In this document: in pieces, positions 1 through 9,153 of the stretch
How the letters are laid out: each line of letters starts with the position of its first letter
Position numbering within the stretch: the stretch's first letter is position 1
Source of the DNA: Yersinia nurmii
GTDB lineage: Bacteria > Pseudomonadota > Gammaproteobacteria > Enterobacterales > Enterobacteriaceae
Direction of reading: 5' to 3'
Length of the DNA: 64,000 bases
Assembly: GCF_001112925.1 (NCBI RefSeq)
Contig: NZ_CPYD01000008.1
Location: forward strand, 143,621 to 207,620
Notes under the pieces: generated by a model
What the model saw: only the letters and a program-made list of their open reading frames with translations
The model's database searches: none
Told to the model about the DNA's origin: nothing
Program-made: the position numbers and the translations under genes

Positions 1-1224
1 GGCGGCCAGCAATTGCTGAACCAATTCAACGCAGCGCAGGAAGCGCTCGTCATAGTCTGCCGATTCCACGTGAACATACTCAACGTTATTGGCCCTCAAC
101 ATGTCTTGCAGCAGGCTTTGGAAGGATTTCCGATCGGAAGTACTTCCCAGGCTACGTAAACCGTCAGCCACCCACGGAGTATTATTCTCCAACAGAATCA
201 CCAGATCGAAGCGATACTCATCGATCAATGCCTGCACGAAAGGATGCTCCCGCCCTTCGTATTTCTTACAAAATGCCTGAGTCGTGACGAAGTCTGTATC
301 GATAAAAGCGACCTTATTGGCGTATTTCACCGCGAAATCCACGTACTGCGCCTGCCCCAAGGCTATTTTGTCGTAATCCGAGTATTGCAACGCCATCTCA
401 TCGCCACCCAAATGGGAAAATACGTAATCCCGCCCGTATTCCCAGGCGCTGGTGGTATTGAATATATTGGCTAATTTATTCACCAGCGTCGATTTTCCGC
501 TGGATTCGCCGCCGAGGATAGCCACCGTTCGGACAAAGAAGGGTTTGACTTCGGTAGGAATATAATCCCAGTAACGGAAAGGATCACGGCGAATCTGACG
601 GCCGCTGATCTTCATAAATGAACGCTGCGGATCGATCAGGATGGTTTCGATACCAAATTGTTCGCGATAGCGCGGCGCATCCTGACTTTCGCTGGAATAG
701 ATAAAACTCGGCACTATACCTTTATCTGCCATAAAGGCTTTTACGCCGCGGCTCCAGACATCCCAACCGTGCGGATAGGGTTCGATGCCGTGCTCGTCAA
801 ATGAGTGAATGCGAATGTTTTTTTGATATTTGAACGTTTGCAGCAGCCAGCGCAAACGGTCACTAACCGTTGGCTGTTGTGACATGGAGCTGTTCTCGAA
901 CAGTTCCCGATCCCGAGGTTCGTCGTGGCACAGAATGATATGCAATTCATCTACTTGGCTACAGGCTCGTTGGATCAAATAGATGTGACCGGTATGCAGC
1001 GGGTAAAATTTACCAAACACTACGCCCACCTTTTTCTCGCGGCGGGGGAACTCCAATTCAAGAAAACGATGCAGAGCTTCAAGCTTTTGCGCACTGGGGC
1101 TTTTAATTTTATCGTTAAGTAGCTGGCTTAAATATCCTTTGGTCATCCCGCTGGCTTCGGCCACTTGCTGTAACGTGCAGCCTTTCTGTTTGATTGCCGT
1201 TTTTAAATAATCGAACTGCAGCAT
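1..1224 (-). CDS. nadR: NadR: NAD biosynthesis repressor / NMN adenylyltransferase / ribosylnicotinamide kinase (3' end cut by window)
   Basis: Translating the minus strand from the ATG at 1224 gives 408 codons that run off the left edge, so the last few residues are missing. In order one sees an N-terminal Xre-type helix-turn-helix (about residues 1-60, QQVAEASGMTKGYLSQLL), a nucleotidyltransferase core starting VGVVFGKFYPLHTGH, and a C-terminal kinase with the P-loop GGESSGKST. This is the three-domain NadR plan: NAD-responsive repressor of NAD synthesis genes plus salvage of nicotinamide riboside and NMN. The start is supported by AGGAGG seven bases upstream. It lies 71 bases downstream of radA on the same strand, the arrangement known in E. 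coli. Its leader carries a perfect NadR box, so it is probably autoregulated. Identification is very secure. Confidence 0.97.
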   Translation of the reverse strand, partial: MLQFDYLKTAIKQKGCTLQQVAEASGMTKGYLSQLLNDKIKSPSAQKLEALHRFLELEFPRREKKVGVVFGKFYPLHTGHIYLIQRACSQVDELHIILCHDEPRDRELFENSSMSQQPTVSDRLRWLLQTFKYQKNIRIHSFDEHGIEPYPHGWDVWSRGVKAFMADKGIVPSFIYSSESQDAPRYREQFGIETILIDPQRSFMKISGRQIRRDPFRYWDYIPTEVKPFFVRTVAILGGESSGKSTLVNKLANIFNTTSAWEYGRDYVFSHLGGDEMALQYSDYDKIALGQAQYVDFAVKYANKVAFIDTDFVTTQAFCKKYEGREHPFVQALIDEYRFDLVILLENNTPWVADGLRSLGSTSDRKSFQSLLQDMLRANNVEYVHVESADYDERFLRCVELVQQLLAA

Positions 1225-1271
1225 ACTGCCTCCTGTTTAGCACGCTAAACAAAAATAACACAGTATGCTGC
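1218..1271. repeat. 11-bp inverted repeat enclosing the NadR box and covering the nadR start codon
   Basis: GCAGCATACTG (1218-1228) and CAGTATGCTGC (1261-1271) are perfect inverted copies flanking the NadR box. The right-hand strand copy contains the nadR ATG. An RNA begun upstream, for example by read-through from radA, could fold this stem and hide the start codon; an RNA begun at the proposed nadR promoter would lack the 5' arm. Confidence 0.8.
1234..1251. promoter_or_regulatory. NadR operator in the nadR leader
   Basis: The 18-bp palindrome TGTTTAGCACGCTAAACA matches the known NadR box TGTTTA-N6-TAAACA exactly. It lies ten bases upstream of the nadR start and just downstream of a possible -10 element, where bound NadR would block its own transcription. 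The operator sequence is established knowledge; autoregulation here is inference. Confidence 0.85.
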
Positions 1272-1279
1272 TCAAACAA
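1252..1279 (-). promoter_or_regulatory. candidate nadR promoter
   Basis: On the minus strand TTGTTT (1279-1274) and TATTTT (1257-1252) are spaced by 16 bases, which places the start of transcription inside the NadR box. Both hexamers are imperfect, so this is a plausible but unproven promoter. Confidence 0.4.
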
Positions 1280-1295
1280 CACGACTAAATGCAGC

Positions 1296-2678
1296 TTAGA
1301 GATCCTCTAAAACCGCCAGCGCGTCGGCCAGTTTTTTCACACCAAATACCTGCATATTCGGCAGAGGCTTCTTCGGCATGTTGGCGTGCGGCACGATGGC
1401 TCGTTTAAAACCGTGCTTCGCCGCTTCGGAAATTCGCTCCTGACCACTGGGCACCGGGCGAATCTCACCGGCCAATCCGACTTCACCAAATACCACTAAA
1501 TCCTGTGGTAAAGGCCGATCCCGCAAGCTGGATACCAATGACATTAATAACGCCAAATCGGCGCTGGTTTCCGTCACTTTTACCCCACCTACCACGTTAA
1601 CGAAAACATCCTGATCCGACATTTGAAGGCCGCCGTGACGGTGTAAAACCGCCAGCAAGATAGCCAGTCGATTCTGTTCCAATCCTACCGCTACTCGCCG
1701 CGGATTCGACATCATCGAATGATCCACCAGCGCTTGAATCTCAACCAATAGCGGGCGTGTCCCTTCCCACACCACCATCACCGAACTACCCGCAGTGACT
1801 TCATCACCCCGGCTGAGGAAAATAGCCGATGGATTACTGACTTCACGTAGCCCTTGTTCCGTCATAGCAAAAACGCCCAACTCATTCACCGCGCCAAAGC
1901 GGTTTTTGTGGCTGCGAAGAGTACGGAAGCGGGAATCGCCGTCGCCATCCAACATCACCGAACAGTCGATACAGTGTTCCAACACTTTCGGGCCGGCCAG
2001 CGAGCCGTCTTTAGTCACATGACCGACCATCACTATCGCCACGCCGCGTGTTTTTGCAAAGCGAGTGAGATAAGCGGCAGTTTCGCGCACCTGCGCCACG
2101 CTACCGGGAGAGGACTGAATATCGGCCATATGCATCACCTGAATGGAATCAATCACCATCAGCTTAGGCTGTTCTTGCTCGGCAATCAGGCAAATCTGCT
2201 CAATGCTAGTTTCTGATAGCATATTCAGATTACCGGTGGGCAAACCAAGTCGATGCGCTCGCATCGCCACCTGCTGTAGCGATTCCTCACCGGTGACATA
2301 CAGGGTTTTCATGCCTTCAGATAGCTTGCACAATACTTGCAACAGCAGGGTACTTTTCCCCGCGCCGGGGTTACCACCAATCAGAATGGCACTACCGGGT
2401 ACCACACCACCGCCCAACACCCGATCAAACTCTAGGAAGCCGGTGGTGAAACGCGGCAGCGCCTCCAGACTGATATCTGACAGCTTTTGTACCCGACTGA
2501 TACCCGCCTCGCCCGCGTAGCCACCGAGGCGATCGTTACGCGAAGAAGGCGTTGCCGCAGCCAGACGCACTTCGGTAATGGTATTCCAGGCGTTACAGGC
2601 ACTGCACTGCCCCTGCCAGCGCGGATAATCTGCGCCGCACTCATTACAAACAAATGCGCGTTTTGGTGCTTTAGCCAC
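1296..2678 (-). CDS. radA: RadA: DNA repair/recombination ATPase
   Basis: The 460-residue protein has an N-terminal C4 zinc finger (Cys11, Cys14, Cys25, Cys28), a RecA-like core with Walker A GGNPGAGKST (Lys108), the RadA-specific KNRFG motif at about residue 255, and a C-terminal Lon-protease-like domain. Length and order equal those of E. coli RadA, a helicase-like ATPase that drives branch migration of recombination intermediates. It lies between serB and nadR on the same strand as in E. coli, 130 bases after serB. Secure call. Confidence 0.97.
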   Translation of the reverse strand: MAKAPKRAFVCNECGADYPRWQGQCSACNAWNTITEVRLAAATPSSRNDRLGGYAGEAGISRVQKLSDISLEALPRFTTGFLEFDRVLGGGVVPGSAILIGGNPGAGKSTLLLQVLCKLSEGMKTLYVTGEESLQQVAMRAHRLGLPTGNLNMLSETSIEQICLIAEQEQPKLMVIDSIQVMHMADIQSSPGSVAQVRETAAYLTRFAKTRGVAIVMVGHVTKDGSLAGPKVLEHCIDCSVMLDGDGDSRFRTLRSHKNRFGAVNELGVFAMTEQGLREVSNPSAIFLSRGDEVTAGSSVMVVWEGTRPLLVEIQALVDHSMMSNPRRVAVGLEQNRLAILLAVLHRHGGLQMSDQDVFVNVVGGVKVTETSADLALLMSLVSSLRDRPLPQDLVVFGEVGLAGEIRPVPSGQERISEAAKHGFKRAIVPHANMPKKPLPNMQVFGVKKLADALAVLEDL

Positions 2679-2763
2679 GTCTTTTCCTCTGTCTTACGAT
2701 CTCACAATAAATTGAAAGTTTAATAGGCTTGAGCGTTGTAACCGCCTATTTTTCTACGGTTTA

Positions 2764-2796
2764 CTGGCGTGATGGCAAACTGCGCGATCACGCCAG
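2764..2796. other. 10-bp perfect hairpin between serB and radA
   Basis: CTGGCGTGAT and ATCACGCCAG form a perfect stem with a 13-base loop directly after the serB stop. No run of T follows on either strand, so it is not a classical terminator. It may attenuate or stabilise the serB-radA transcript. Confidence 0.45.
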
Positions 2797-2808
2797 AAAC
2801 GTAGGGAA

Positions 2809-3786
2809 TTAGCGTTCTTCGTGCTTCAGACTGCCGCTTAGAATACACAGCACGCTCATCAAATCACCGTGCCGAATCGCCACTTTCGCTTTAGCATAAA
2901 CCTTAGGCTTAGCATGGAACGCCAGACCTAAACCGGCAGCCTGCATCATTTTCAGATCGTTGGCACCGTCGCCGATGGCAATGGTTTGCTGAATCGGAAT
3001 AGACAGTTTTTCCGCCAGTTTAATCAGTGTGTCGGCTTTGTATTGCGCATCGACAATCGGGCCAAGCACCTGACCGGTTAGTTTGCCGTCACGGATTTCC
3101 AGCTCATTGGCAGCTACCGCGTCCAGATGCAGCTTATCCCGCAGATATTCCGCATAATAAGTGAATCCACCAGAAGCGATAGCCACATGCCAATTCAGCG
3201 CCTGCAATTTCTTCACGAGCGTGACCAAACCCGGCATCAGCGGCAAAGTATCTCGTACCTGTTTCAGAATATTGGCATCAGCGCCTTTCAGCGTACCTAC
3301 CCGCTGACGCAGGCTGGCAGAGAAATCCAGTTCCCCTTGCATTGCTCGCTCGGTTACAGCCGCCACTTCGTCGCCTACGCCGGCTAACTTGGCTATTTCA
3401 TCAATACATTCGATTTGAATAGCCGTGGAATCCATATCCATAACCAATAAACCCGGCGTACGCAAATGAGGAATTGCGCCTAGCGGAGCCACATCGAGTC
3501 CGCTTTCGTCCGCCAGCGTTTTAATCCGCGGTGTCAGGCTACCAGCCAGACGAATCACCTGATAGTCATCGACGCACCAAGCGGAGACAATCACCATCGC
3601 CGCGCCCAAACGGCGTTGAAAATCGGTAATACGTTGCTTATCCAGCTTTCTGCCGTACAACAGCCAACCCGTATGGCCCGCACGATAATCCAGCGGCATG
3701 ACCTCATCACCACTCAAAGAAAGCGGCAAACCGGGCCACTGATAAATCTCCGCGGGGAGATCGCAATAGGTCAGACTATTTGACAT
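2809..3786 (-). CDS. serB: SerB: phosphoserine phosphatase
   Basis: The 325-residue HAD-superfamily enzyme carries out the last step of serine synthesis, hydrolysing O-phosphoserine in the cytoplasm. The nucleophile motif DMDSTAIQIE lies near residue 117, and the C-terminal motif GDGANDLKMM binds Mg2+. An N-terminal ACT-like region precedes the catalytic part as in E. coli SerB (322 residues). AGGAGC precedes the ATG. It is divergent from ytjB and upstream of radA and nadR, the conserved neighbourhood. Confidence 0.97.
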   Translation of the reverse strand: MSNSLTYCDLPAEIYQWPGLPLSLSGDEVMPLDYRAGHTGWLLYGRKLDKQRITDFQRRLGAAMVIVSAWCVDDYQVIRLAGSLTPRIKTLADESGLDVAPLGAIPHLRTPGLLVMDMDSTAIQIECIDEIAKLAGVGDEVAAVTERAMQGELDFSASLRQRVGTLKGADANILKQVRDTLPLMPGLVTLVKKLQALNWHVAIASGGFTYYAEYLRDKLHLDAVAANELEIRDGKLTGQVLGPIVDAQYKADTLIKLAEKLSIPIQQTIAIGDGANDLKMMQAAGLGLAFHAKPKVYAKAKVAIRHGDLMSVLCILSGSLKHEER

Positions 3787-3870
3787 GAAAAGCTCCTGTA
3801 GAAACCCAGAATCGGCAATATATACCCAATAGCTTCACATCACAGCAAAGCTGCAATATAAGCCCAATAA

Positions 3871-3971
3871 TTTCTCGTTGCGGCTAGGCGGCAACTGAGC
3901 GAATACCCAGGAGCTTAGTCCACTAAGTGACTGGGGTGAGCAAAAGCAGCCAATACCGCAGCAGCGAGAAA
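3871..3971. repeat. ~100-bp imperfect palindromic intergenic repeat
   Basis: The serB-ytjB gap contains a long imperfect palindrome. The outer arms are TTTCTCG (3871-3877) and CGAGAAA (3965-3971), an intermediate pair is CCCAG/CTGGG, and the inner pair CTTAGT/ACTAAG lies around 3914-3927. The middle, with GAGCTTAG and AAGTGACTGGGGTGAGC, resembles a family of repeats that I recall from Yersinia, Serratia and Pectobacterium intergenic regions. A degenerate relative occurs near 12040-12115. Confidence 0.65.
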
Positions 3972-4057
3972 GATGAAGGGTAAAAACGATGCATCAAGCT
4001 ATCCTATCGCCCTTGCTTCTGGCAACATAAAGTCATCAAAACGCGTAAGGAACCTGC

Positions 4058-4768
4058 ATGGCCCGGGCTAAATTAAAATTTCGACTGCATCGCACTGCTA
4101 TCGTACTGATTTGTCTAGCTTTGCTTGTACTGCTTATGCAAGGCGCATCTTATTTCAGCCTCAGCCACCAATTGGCACGCTCCGAACAGGTGGAAGAGCT
4201 GGCGAAAACGCTGGCGAAACAGGTGGCTTTTAGCCTGTCACCGATTATGGATAGCAACAATGACGACGTGGATAGCCAGAAGGTCGATGAAGTCCTGAAA
4301 CAGTTGACGCAGGCTAGCCGCATACTGGATGCCAGTGTGTACTTGATTGACGGCACTTTGGTCGCGGATTCTGGAGAAAAAGTCAAAGTGCGTGATCGGT
4401 TAGCGCTGGACGGCAAGCGCCCCGGCAGTTATTTCAATCATCAGATTGTGGAGATGATTCCCGGCAAGAACGGGCCTAGCGGCTTTTTGCGCATGACTTT
4501 GGATACCCACGTACTGGCAACCGAATCCAAGCAGGTGGATAACACCACCAACTTACTGCGTTTAATGATTTTGGTCGCGCTGGCGGTCGGTATTATTCTG
4601 GCCAGAACCTTATTACAACATCGCCGTAGCCGCTGGCAACAATCCCCTTATCTGCTCACGGCCAATACGCCAGTAGAAGAAGACAGCGAATCAGGGGAAT
4701 CATCCGATGCGGATTCAACTGCCAGCAAATCTACGGAAAGAACCGAGGGATCGCAGGACAAAAAGTAG
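4058..4768 (+). CDS. ytjB: YtjB/Smp family membrane protein
   Basis: This 236-residue protein has one membrane segment at about residues 12-32, a periplasmic loop of about 130 residues, a second membrane segment near 163-182 and an acidic, Ser-rich cytoplasmic tail. It matches the AhpA/YtjB (Smp) family, whose function is unclear. In E. coli ytjB is likewise divergent from serB. The tail after residue 200 is low-complexity (many Glu, Ser, Asp) and probably unstructured. No catalytic motif is visible. Confidence 0.88.
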   Translation: MARAKLKFRLHRTAIVLICLALLVLLMQGASYFSLSHQLARSEQVEELAKTLAKQVAFSLSPIMDSNNDDVDSQKVDEVLKQLTQASRILDASVYLIDGTLVADSGEKVKVRDRLALDGKRPGSYFNHQIVEMIPGKNGPSGFLRMTLDTHVLATESKQVDNTTNLLRLMILVALAVGIILARTLLQHRRSRWQQSPYLLTANTPVEEDSESGESSDADSTASKSTERTEGSQDKK

Positions 4769-4821
4769 GTTCAGGCCATGCGTTTGATACGTGGCGTTTG
4801 TGAAGCAAATTTTTCCTGTAC

Positions 4822-5462
4822 TTAGCAAGCTATCGCTTTGAATTCCGAGTTGATATCAATAGATAGGGTAATATCTGGAACCTGTTGCCGCATATTACCG
4901 GTGCTCGCCGGAGCAAATGCCAGAGGCAACATATCGTAGATAGGCACCAAAGATAACGGCCAATTCCTAGAATGCTAGAAAGATAGATTCCCTTGATGCG
5001 CATCGGTATTTGCTATTAAGACGCCAAATGCGCACGCTATGCAAAACCGAACTAAGGTTTCGGCACTAATCAACCCTTTCTCCGCTAGCTCTTTGCATAC
5101 TTTTGAGCAACTGGACGTTGGCATACCGATAAATCCCGCGTTTACCACCGCCAGCGATACCATGCCCATACGCCCGCGTTGACCGTTCCACGTCTAAAAA
5201 GGTCTGTTTGCCCTGATTACGAAAAACGCGGCTGACCACCGCCGAATATCCGGCACAGCAGGTAAACTTGGGCTGCTCCCCTCTTGCCGATGATCCGACT
5301 ATTTCACCCGCCAATGCCATTTAGGGCAGCTTAGTATAGCGCTGAGGCTTATCCATTGGTTGAATAGGTGCTACATCCGATTTGTCTAACCAACGCTGAT
5401 AGCTTTCCTACCCGAGAAGAATATTGCTATACATATCATCTGCCATACGAGAGAGAGCAATA
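4822..5462 (-). pseudogene. yjjJ: decayed yjjJ (HipA-family kinase, HipH) remnant
   Basis: Pieces of the C-terminal half of a HipA-like kinase can be read on the minus strand: ALSRMADDM and SYQRWLDKSDVAP, then MALAGEIVGSSARGEQPKFT, then FLDVERSTRAYG, then GMVSLAVVNAGFIG and IANTDAHQGNLSF, and finally PIYDMLPLAFAPASTGNM. The reading is broken by a TAG at 5408-5410, a TAA at 5321-5323, a one-base frameshift near 5172, a probable internal deletion after PKFT, and a TAG at 4975-4977. The final stop is at 4822-4824. The N-terminal half is absent. E. coli has yjjJ at the same place between deoD and ytjB, so this is a vertically inherited gene in decay. lplA, also there in E. coli, is absent. Confidence 0.85.
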
Positions 5463-5570
5463 AGAATGATGAATAAATTTATAGCTCTAATAATATGATA
5501 TATAAAGAAATGAGAATAAAACGGTGCAGAATAGTGAATAGAAAGAAAAAGAGAAACAGAGAGTTTGGAT

Positions 5571-5601
5571 AAAAAAAGAGCCGCAGCGGAGTGTGCGGCT
5601 C
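5571..5601 (-). terminator. deo operon terminator after deoD
   Basis: On the minus strand GAGCCGCA pairs with TGCGGCTC (stem arms 5594-5601 and 5578-5585) and is followed by seven T. It lies just beyond the deoD stop. Confidence 0.9.
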
Positions 5602-5624
5602 AGAAAAAATAATAGCCTAGGCTA

Positions 5625-6344
5625 TTACTCTTTATCGCCCAGCAGAACAGATTCCAACGCAATTTCGATCATGTCGTTGAAGGTCGTTTGACGTTCTTCT
5701 GCGGTGGTTTGCTCACCGGTACGGATATGGTCAGAAACGGTACAGATAGTCAGCGCTTTTGCACCGAACTCTGCCGCTACGCCGTAGATACCGGCAGCTT
5801 CCATTTCCACGCCCAAAATGCCATATTTTTCCATTACATCAAACATTTGTGGGTCTGGTGTATAGAATAAATCAGCGGAGAAAATGTTACCGACGCGTGC
5901 TGGAACACCTTTGGCTTTCGCTGCGTCAACAGCGTTACGCACCATATCGAAATCAGCGATAGCCGCGTAATCGTGATCTTTAAAACGCAGACGGTTAACT
6001 TTTGAATCGGTGCAGGCACCCATACCAATCACAACGTCACGCAATTTTACATCGTTACGCACTGCGCCACATGACCCCACGCGAATGATTTTTTTCACGC
6101 CGAAATCGGTGATCAGTTCTTTTGCGTAGATTGAGCAGGATGGAATACCCATACCGTGACCCATTACCGAGATCTTGCGGCCTTTATAAGTACCGGTGAA
6201 CCCCAGCATGCCACGCACATTGTTAACCTGACGCACGTCTTGCAGGAAGGTTTCTGCGATAAATTTTGCACGCAGCGGGTCCCCTGGCATCAGGACAACG
6301 TCAGCAAAATCACCCATTTCAGCATTGATATGTGGCGTAGCCAT
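5625..6344 (-). CDS. deoD: DeoD: purine nucleoside phosphorylase
   Basis: The 239-residue protein starts [27 protein letters not shown], the signature of the hexameric trimeric-type bacterial purine nucleoside phosphorylase. It cleaves purine (deoxy)ribonucleosides with phosphate to free base and (deoxy)ribose 1-phosphate. The phosphate-binding GDPLRAK loop and the VEMEAAG motif are present. It is the last gene of deoC-deoA-deoB-deoD, separated from deoB by 75 bases and followed by a strong terminator. Confidence 0.97.
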   Translation of the reverse strand: MATPHINAEMGDFADVVLMPGDPLRAKFIAETFLQDVRQVNNVRGMLGFTGTYKGRKISVMGHGMGIPSCSIYAKELITDFGVKKIIRVGSCGAVRNDVKLRDVVIGMGACTDSKVNRLRFKDHDYAAIADFDMVRNAVDAAKAKGVPARVGNIFSADLFYTPDPQMFDVMEKYGILGVEMEAAGIYGVAAEFGAKALTICTVSDHIRTGEQTTAEERQTTFNDMIEIALESVLLGDKE

Positions 6345-6419
6345 AATTATTTTCCTTATAAATCAAAATATTAAATAAAATTACCGGTCGGGCCGCCATG
6401 AACGGTCTGACGCAGATAA

Positions 6420-7643
6420 TCAAAACATGGGTTTGCCGTAATCCATCGGTGACAAATCAAAATATTTCGCGACAGTCTGGCCGATGTCGGCGAAAGTATC
6501 GCGATGACCGAGAGAACCCGGTTTCACTTTTGGACCGTAAACCAGCACTGGAATGTGCTCACGGGTGTGATCGGTACCCGGCCAGGTTGGATCGCAACCG
6601 TGGTCCGCGGTGAAGATGATAATGTCGTCATCTTTCACCAGTTCTAGCAATTCTGGCAAGCGGCGATCGAACAGTTCCAGCGCCGCGGCATAACCTGCCA
6701 CATCGCGGCGGTGACCGTAAGATGAGTCGAAATCTACGAAGTTGGTAAAGACGATGGTGTTATCGCCCGCTTTCTTCACTTCTTCCAAAGTAGCGTCGAA
6801 TAAAGCATCAATACCGGTAGCTTTGACTTTGTGAGTAATCCCCACGTGTGCGTAAATATCGGCGATTTTGCCGATCGAAACCACTTCACCTTGCTTCTCA
6901 TCAACCAGCTTTTTCAAAATGGTTGGCGCTGGCGGCTCAACGGCCAGATCGTGGCGGTTACCAGTACGCTGGAAGTTACCCGGTTTATCGCCGATAAACG
7001 GGCGAGCGATAACGCGGCCAATGTTGTAGCCGCCTTCGGTTAACTCTTCACGAGCGATTTCACACAGCTCATACAGACGATCTAAACCGAAAGTTTCTTC
7101 GTGGCAAGCAATCTGGAAAACCGAGTCAGCGGAGGTATAGAAAATCGGCTTGCCGGTTTTCATATGTTCTTCGCCCAACTGATCCAGAATTACAGTACCG
7201 GATGAATGGCAGTTTCCTAGGTAGCCTGGCAGGTTGGCACGCTTAACCAATTTATCCAGCAATTCCTGCGGGAAACTGTTCTCAACGTCGCTGAAATAGC
7301 CCCAATCAAACAGAACGGGCACACCTGCAATTTCCCAGTGGCCTGACGGAGTGTCTTTACCGGAAGATAATTCGCTGGCGTAAGCATAGGCGCCAATGAT
7401 GTCAGCATCTTTATCCAGGCCCACAGGGAAAGTACCGCAGGATTCCTCAGCGGCTTTACCTAGACCCAAACGGCTCAGGTTCGGCAACGTCAGCGGGCCT
7501 TTGCGCCCAATATCAGCTTCACCACGGGCACAGGCTTCAGCGATGTGGCCGAGGGTGTTGGCACCTTCATCGTTAAACTTGCCAGCATCAGCGCTAGCAC
7601 CGATACCAAATGAGTCTAATACCATAATAAATGTACGTTTCAT
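6420..7643 (-). CDS. deoB: DeoB: phosphopentomutase
   Basis: DeoB converts (deoxy)ribose 1-phosphate to the 5-phosphate, feeding DeoC. From the ATG at 7643 the protein has 407 residues, equal to E. coli DeoB, and begins [21 protein letters not shown]. Metal-binding motifs of the alkaline-phosphatase superfamily are visible: the first Asp in [22 protein letters not shown], and [13 protein letters not shown] lies six bases upstream of this ATG. An adjacent ATG at 7646 and an open extension to 7688 exist but have poorer spacing or no family support. Confidence 0.96.
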   Translation of the reverse strand: MKRTFIMVLDSFGIGASADAGKFNDEGANTLGHIAEACARGEADIGRKGPLTLPNLSRLGLGKAAEESCGTFPVGLDKDADIIGAYAYASELSSGKDTPSGHWEIAGVPVLFDWGYFSDVENSFPQELLDKLVKRANLPGYLGNCHSSGTVILDQLGEEHMKTGKPIFYTSADSVFQIACHEETFGLDRLYELCEIAREELTEGGYNIGRVIARPFIGDKPGNFQRTGNRHDLAVEPPAPTILKKLVDEKQGEVVSIGKIADIYAHVGITHKVKATGIDALFDATLEEVKKAGDNTIVFTNFVDFDSSYGHRRDVAGYAAALELFDRRLPELLELVKDDDIIIFTADHGCDPTWPGTDHTREHIPVLVYGPKVKPGSLGHRDTFADIGQTVAKYFDLSPMDYGKPMF

Positions 7644-7728
7644 CATTTTCTCCTGCGTGAACTCACGCTGTGGGAGCAGCACGGCCAACAGGCCTTACTG
7701 CGCCAAATTCGTAGTGAATAAATCAAGC

Positions 7729-9051
7729 TTATTCGGTAATCCGACGATAAACCACCGGCGTTTGTTCTGGCGCTTTGTCACCCAGCGTCATTGCCGCGCG
7801 TACTGCATCAGCCGCCTGCTGCCAGTCACTTTCATTGTTAGCATGAATCACTGCCAACGGACGTTCACTATCCATTTTATCGCCCAGACGCGCCATATCG
7901 GTCAGGCCTACGCTGTAGTCGATTGCATCGGTCGCGCGGCGACGACCACCACCCAGCGCTACCACAGACATCCCCAGCGCGCGGGTATCCATCGCAGTGA
8001 TAATACCCGGTTTTTCTGCAAAGACCGGTTTGCTTAGCATCGCCACCGGCAGATAGCTGTCATAACGTTCAACGAAATCAGTTGGGCCTTTCTGAGCCGC
8101 AATCATACGACCAAAAACTTCGGCCGCTTTACCGTTATCCAATACCGCCTGTAGCTTGGCGCGCGCATCGGTTTCAGAGTTCGCCAGCCCGCCGGAAAGC
8201 AACATTTCAACGCACAGCGCCATCGTCACTTCCAGCAAGCGTGGATTACGGTATTCACCGGTCAGGAAGCGCACGGCTTCACGAACTTCCACACCGTTCC
8301 CGGCGCTGGATGCCAGCACCTGATTCATATCAGTCAGCAGAGCCGTTGTTTTACAACCCGCGCCGTTGGCCACGCCGACAATCGCCTGTGCCAAATCTGC
8401 GGACAGTTGATAGGTTGGCATAAAGGCACCGGAACCGACTTTAACGTCCATCACGAGCGCATCCAGTCCTTCCGCCAGTTTCTTCGCCAAAATAGAAGCG
8501 GTAATCAGCGGAATGGAATCCACGGTCGCCGTAATATCGCGAGTGGCGTAAAAACGTTTATCCGCCGGAGCCAATGAACTGGTCTGGCCGATGATTGCGA
8601 CGCCAACATCCTGAATAATCTTCCGGAAGGCATTATCATCTGGGAAAATATCAAATCCAGGAATGGCCTCCAGCTTATCGAGTGTACCGCCGGTATGGCC
8701 CAAGCCACGGCCTGAAATCATAGGCACATAACCACCGCAAGCCGCTACCATTGGGCCGAGCATTAACGAAGTTACATCGCCAACGCCACCGGTAGAATGC
8801 TTATCTACGATAGGGCCGTTCAGCTTGAGACTTTTCCAGTCCAGCACGGTACCGGAATCGCGCATCGCCATAGTCAGCGCCACGCGCTCAGGCATGCTCA
8901 TATCATGAAAATAAATGGTCATTGCCAAAGCGGCGATCTGCCCTTCGGAAACAACATTGTCGCGAATACCATTGATAAAGAAACGTATTTCTTCTTCGCT
9001 CAGCGGCTGGCCGTCGCGTTTTTTACGAATAATTTCTTGTGCCAGAAACAA
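7729..9051 (-). CDS. deoA: DeoA: thymidine phosphorylase, TTG start
   Basis: DeoA phosphorolyses thymidine to thymine and deoxyribose 1-phosphate. The glycosyltransferase-family core is complete: [14 protein letters not shown] and the pyrimidine phosphorylase motif [17 protein letters not shown]. coli DeoA (440 residues) begins [14 protein letters not shown]. Here the matching codon is TTG at 9051, preceded by AGGGGG six bases upstream, giving exactly 440 residues. The frame is open to an ATG at 9150, but that extension would be family-atypical and fill the whole gap after deoC. TTG initiation is therefore the best reading. Second gene of the operon. Confidence 0.93.
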   Translation of the reverse strand: MFLAQEIIRKKRDGQPLSEEEIRFFINGIRDNVVSEGQIAALAMTIYFHDMSMPERVALTMAMRDSGTVLDWKSLKLNGPIVDKHSTGGVGDVTSLMLGPMVAACGGYVPMISGRGLGHTGGTLDKLEAIPGFDIFPDDNAFRKIIQDVGVAIIGQTSSLAPADKRFYATRDITATVDSIPLITASILAKKLAEGLDALVMDVKVGSGAFMPTYQLSADLAQAIVGVANGAGCKTTALLTDMNQVLASSAGNGVEVREAVRFLTGEYRNPRLLEVTMALCVEMLLSGGLANSETDARAKLQAVLDNGKAAEVFGRMIAAQKGPTDFVERYDSYLPVAMLSKPVFAEKPGIITAMDTRALGMSVVALGGGRRRATDAIDYSVGLTDMARLGDKMDSERPLAVIHANNESDWQQAADAVRAAMTLGDKAPEQTPVVYRRITE

Positions 9052-9153
9052 GGCATCCCCCTGCTTGACCTGAATGGGAAATCGAAAAGCACATTGTGTC
9101 TTTTCAGCAATAGCAACACGGCGGGCGGATTGCCCGTCGTGCATCTGCAATAA

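Noticed and set aside
2691..2757. Possible terminator ATAGGC/GCCTATTTTT upstream of radA on the + strand
   Set aside because: The stem is only 6 bp with a 15-base loop, and no + strand gene ends there.
9052..9150. A 33-codon N-terminal extension of DeoA from the ATG at 9150
   Set aside because: The family starts at the position of the TTG at 9051, which has its own ribosome site and gives exactly the usual length.
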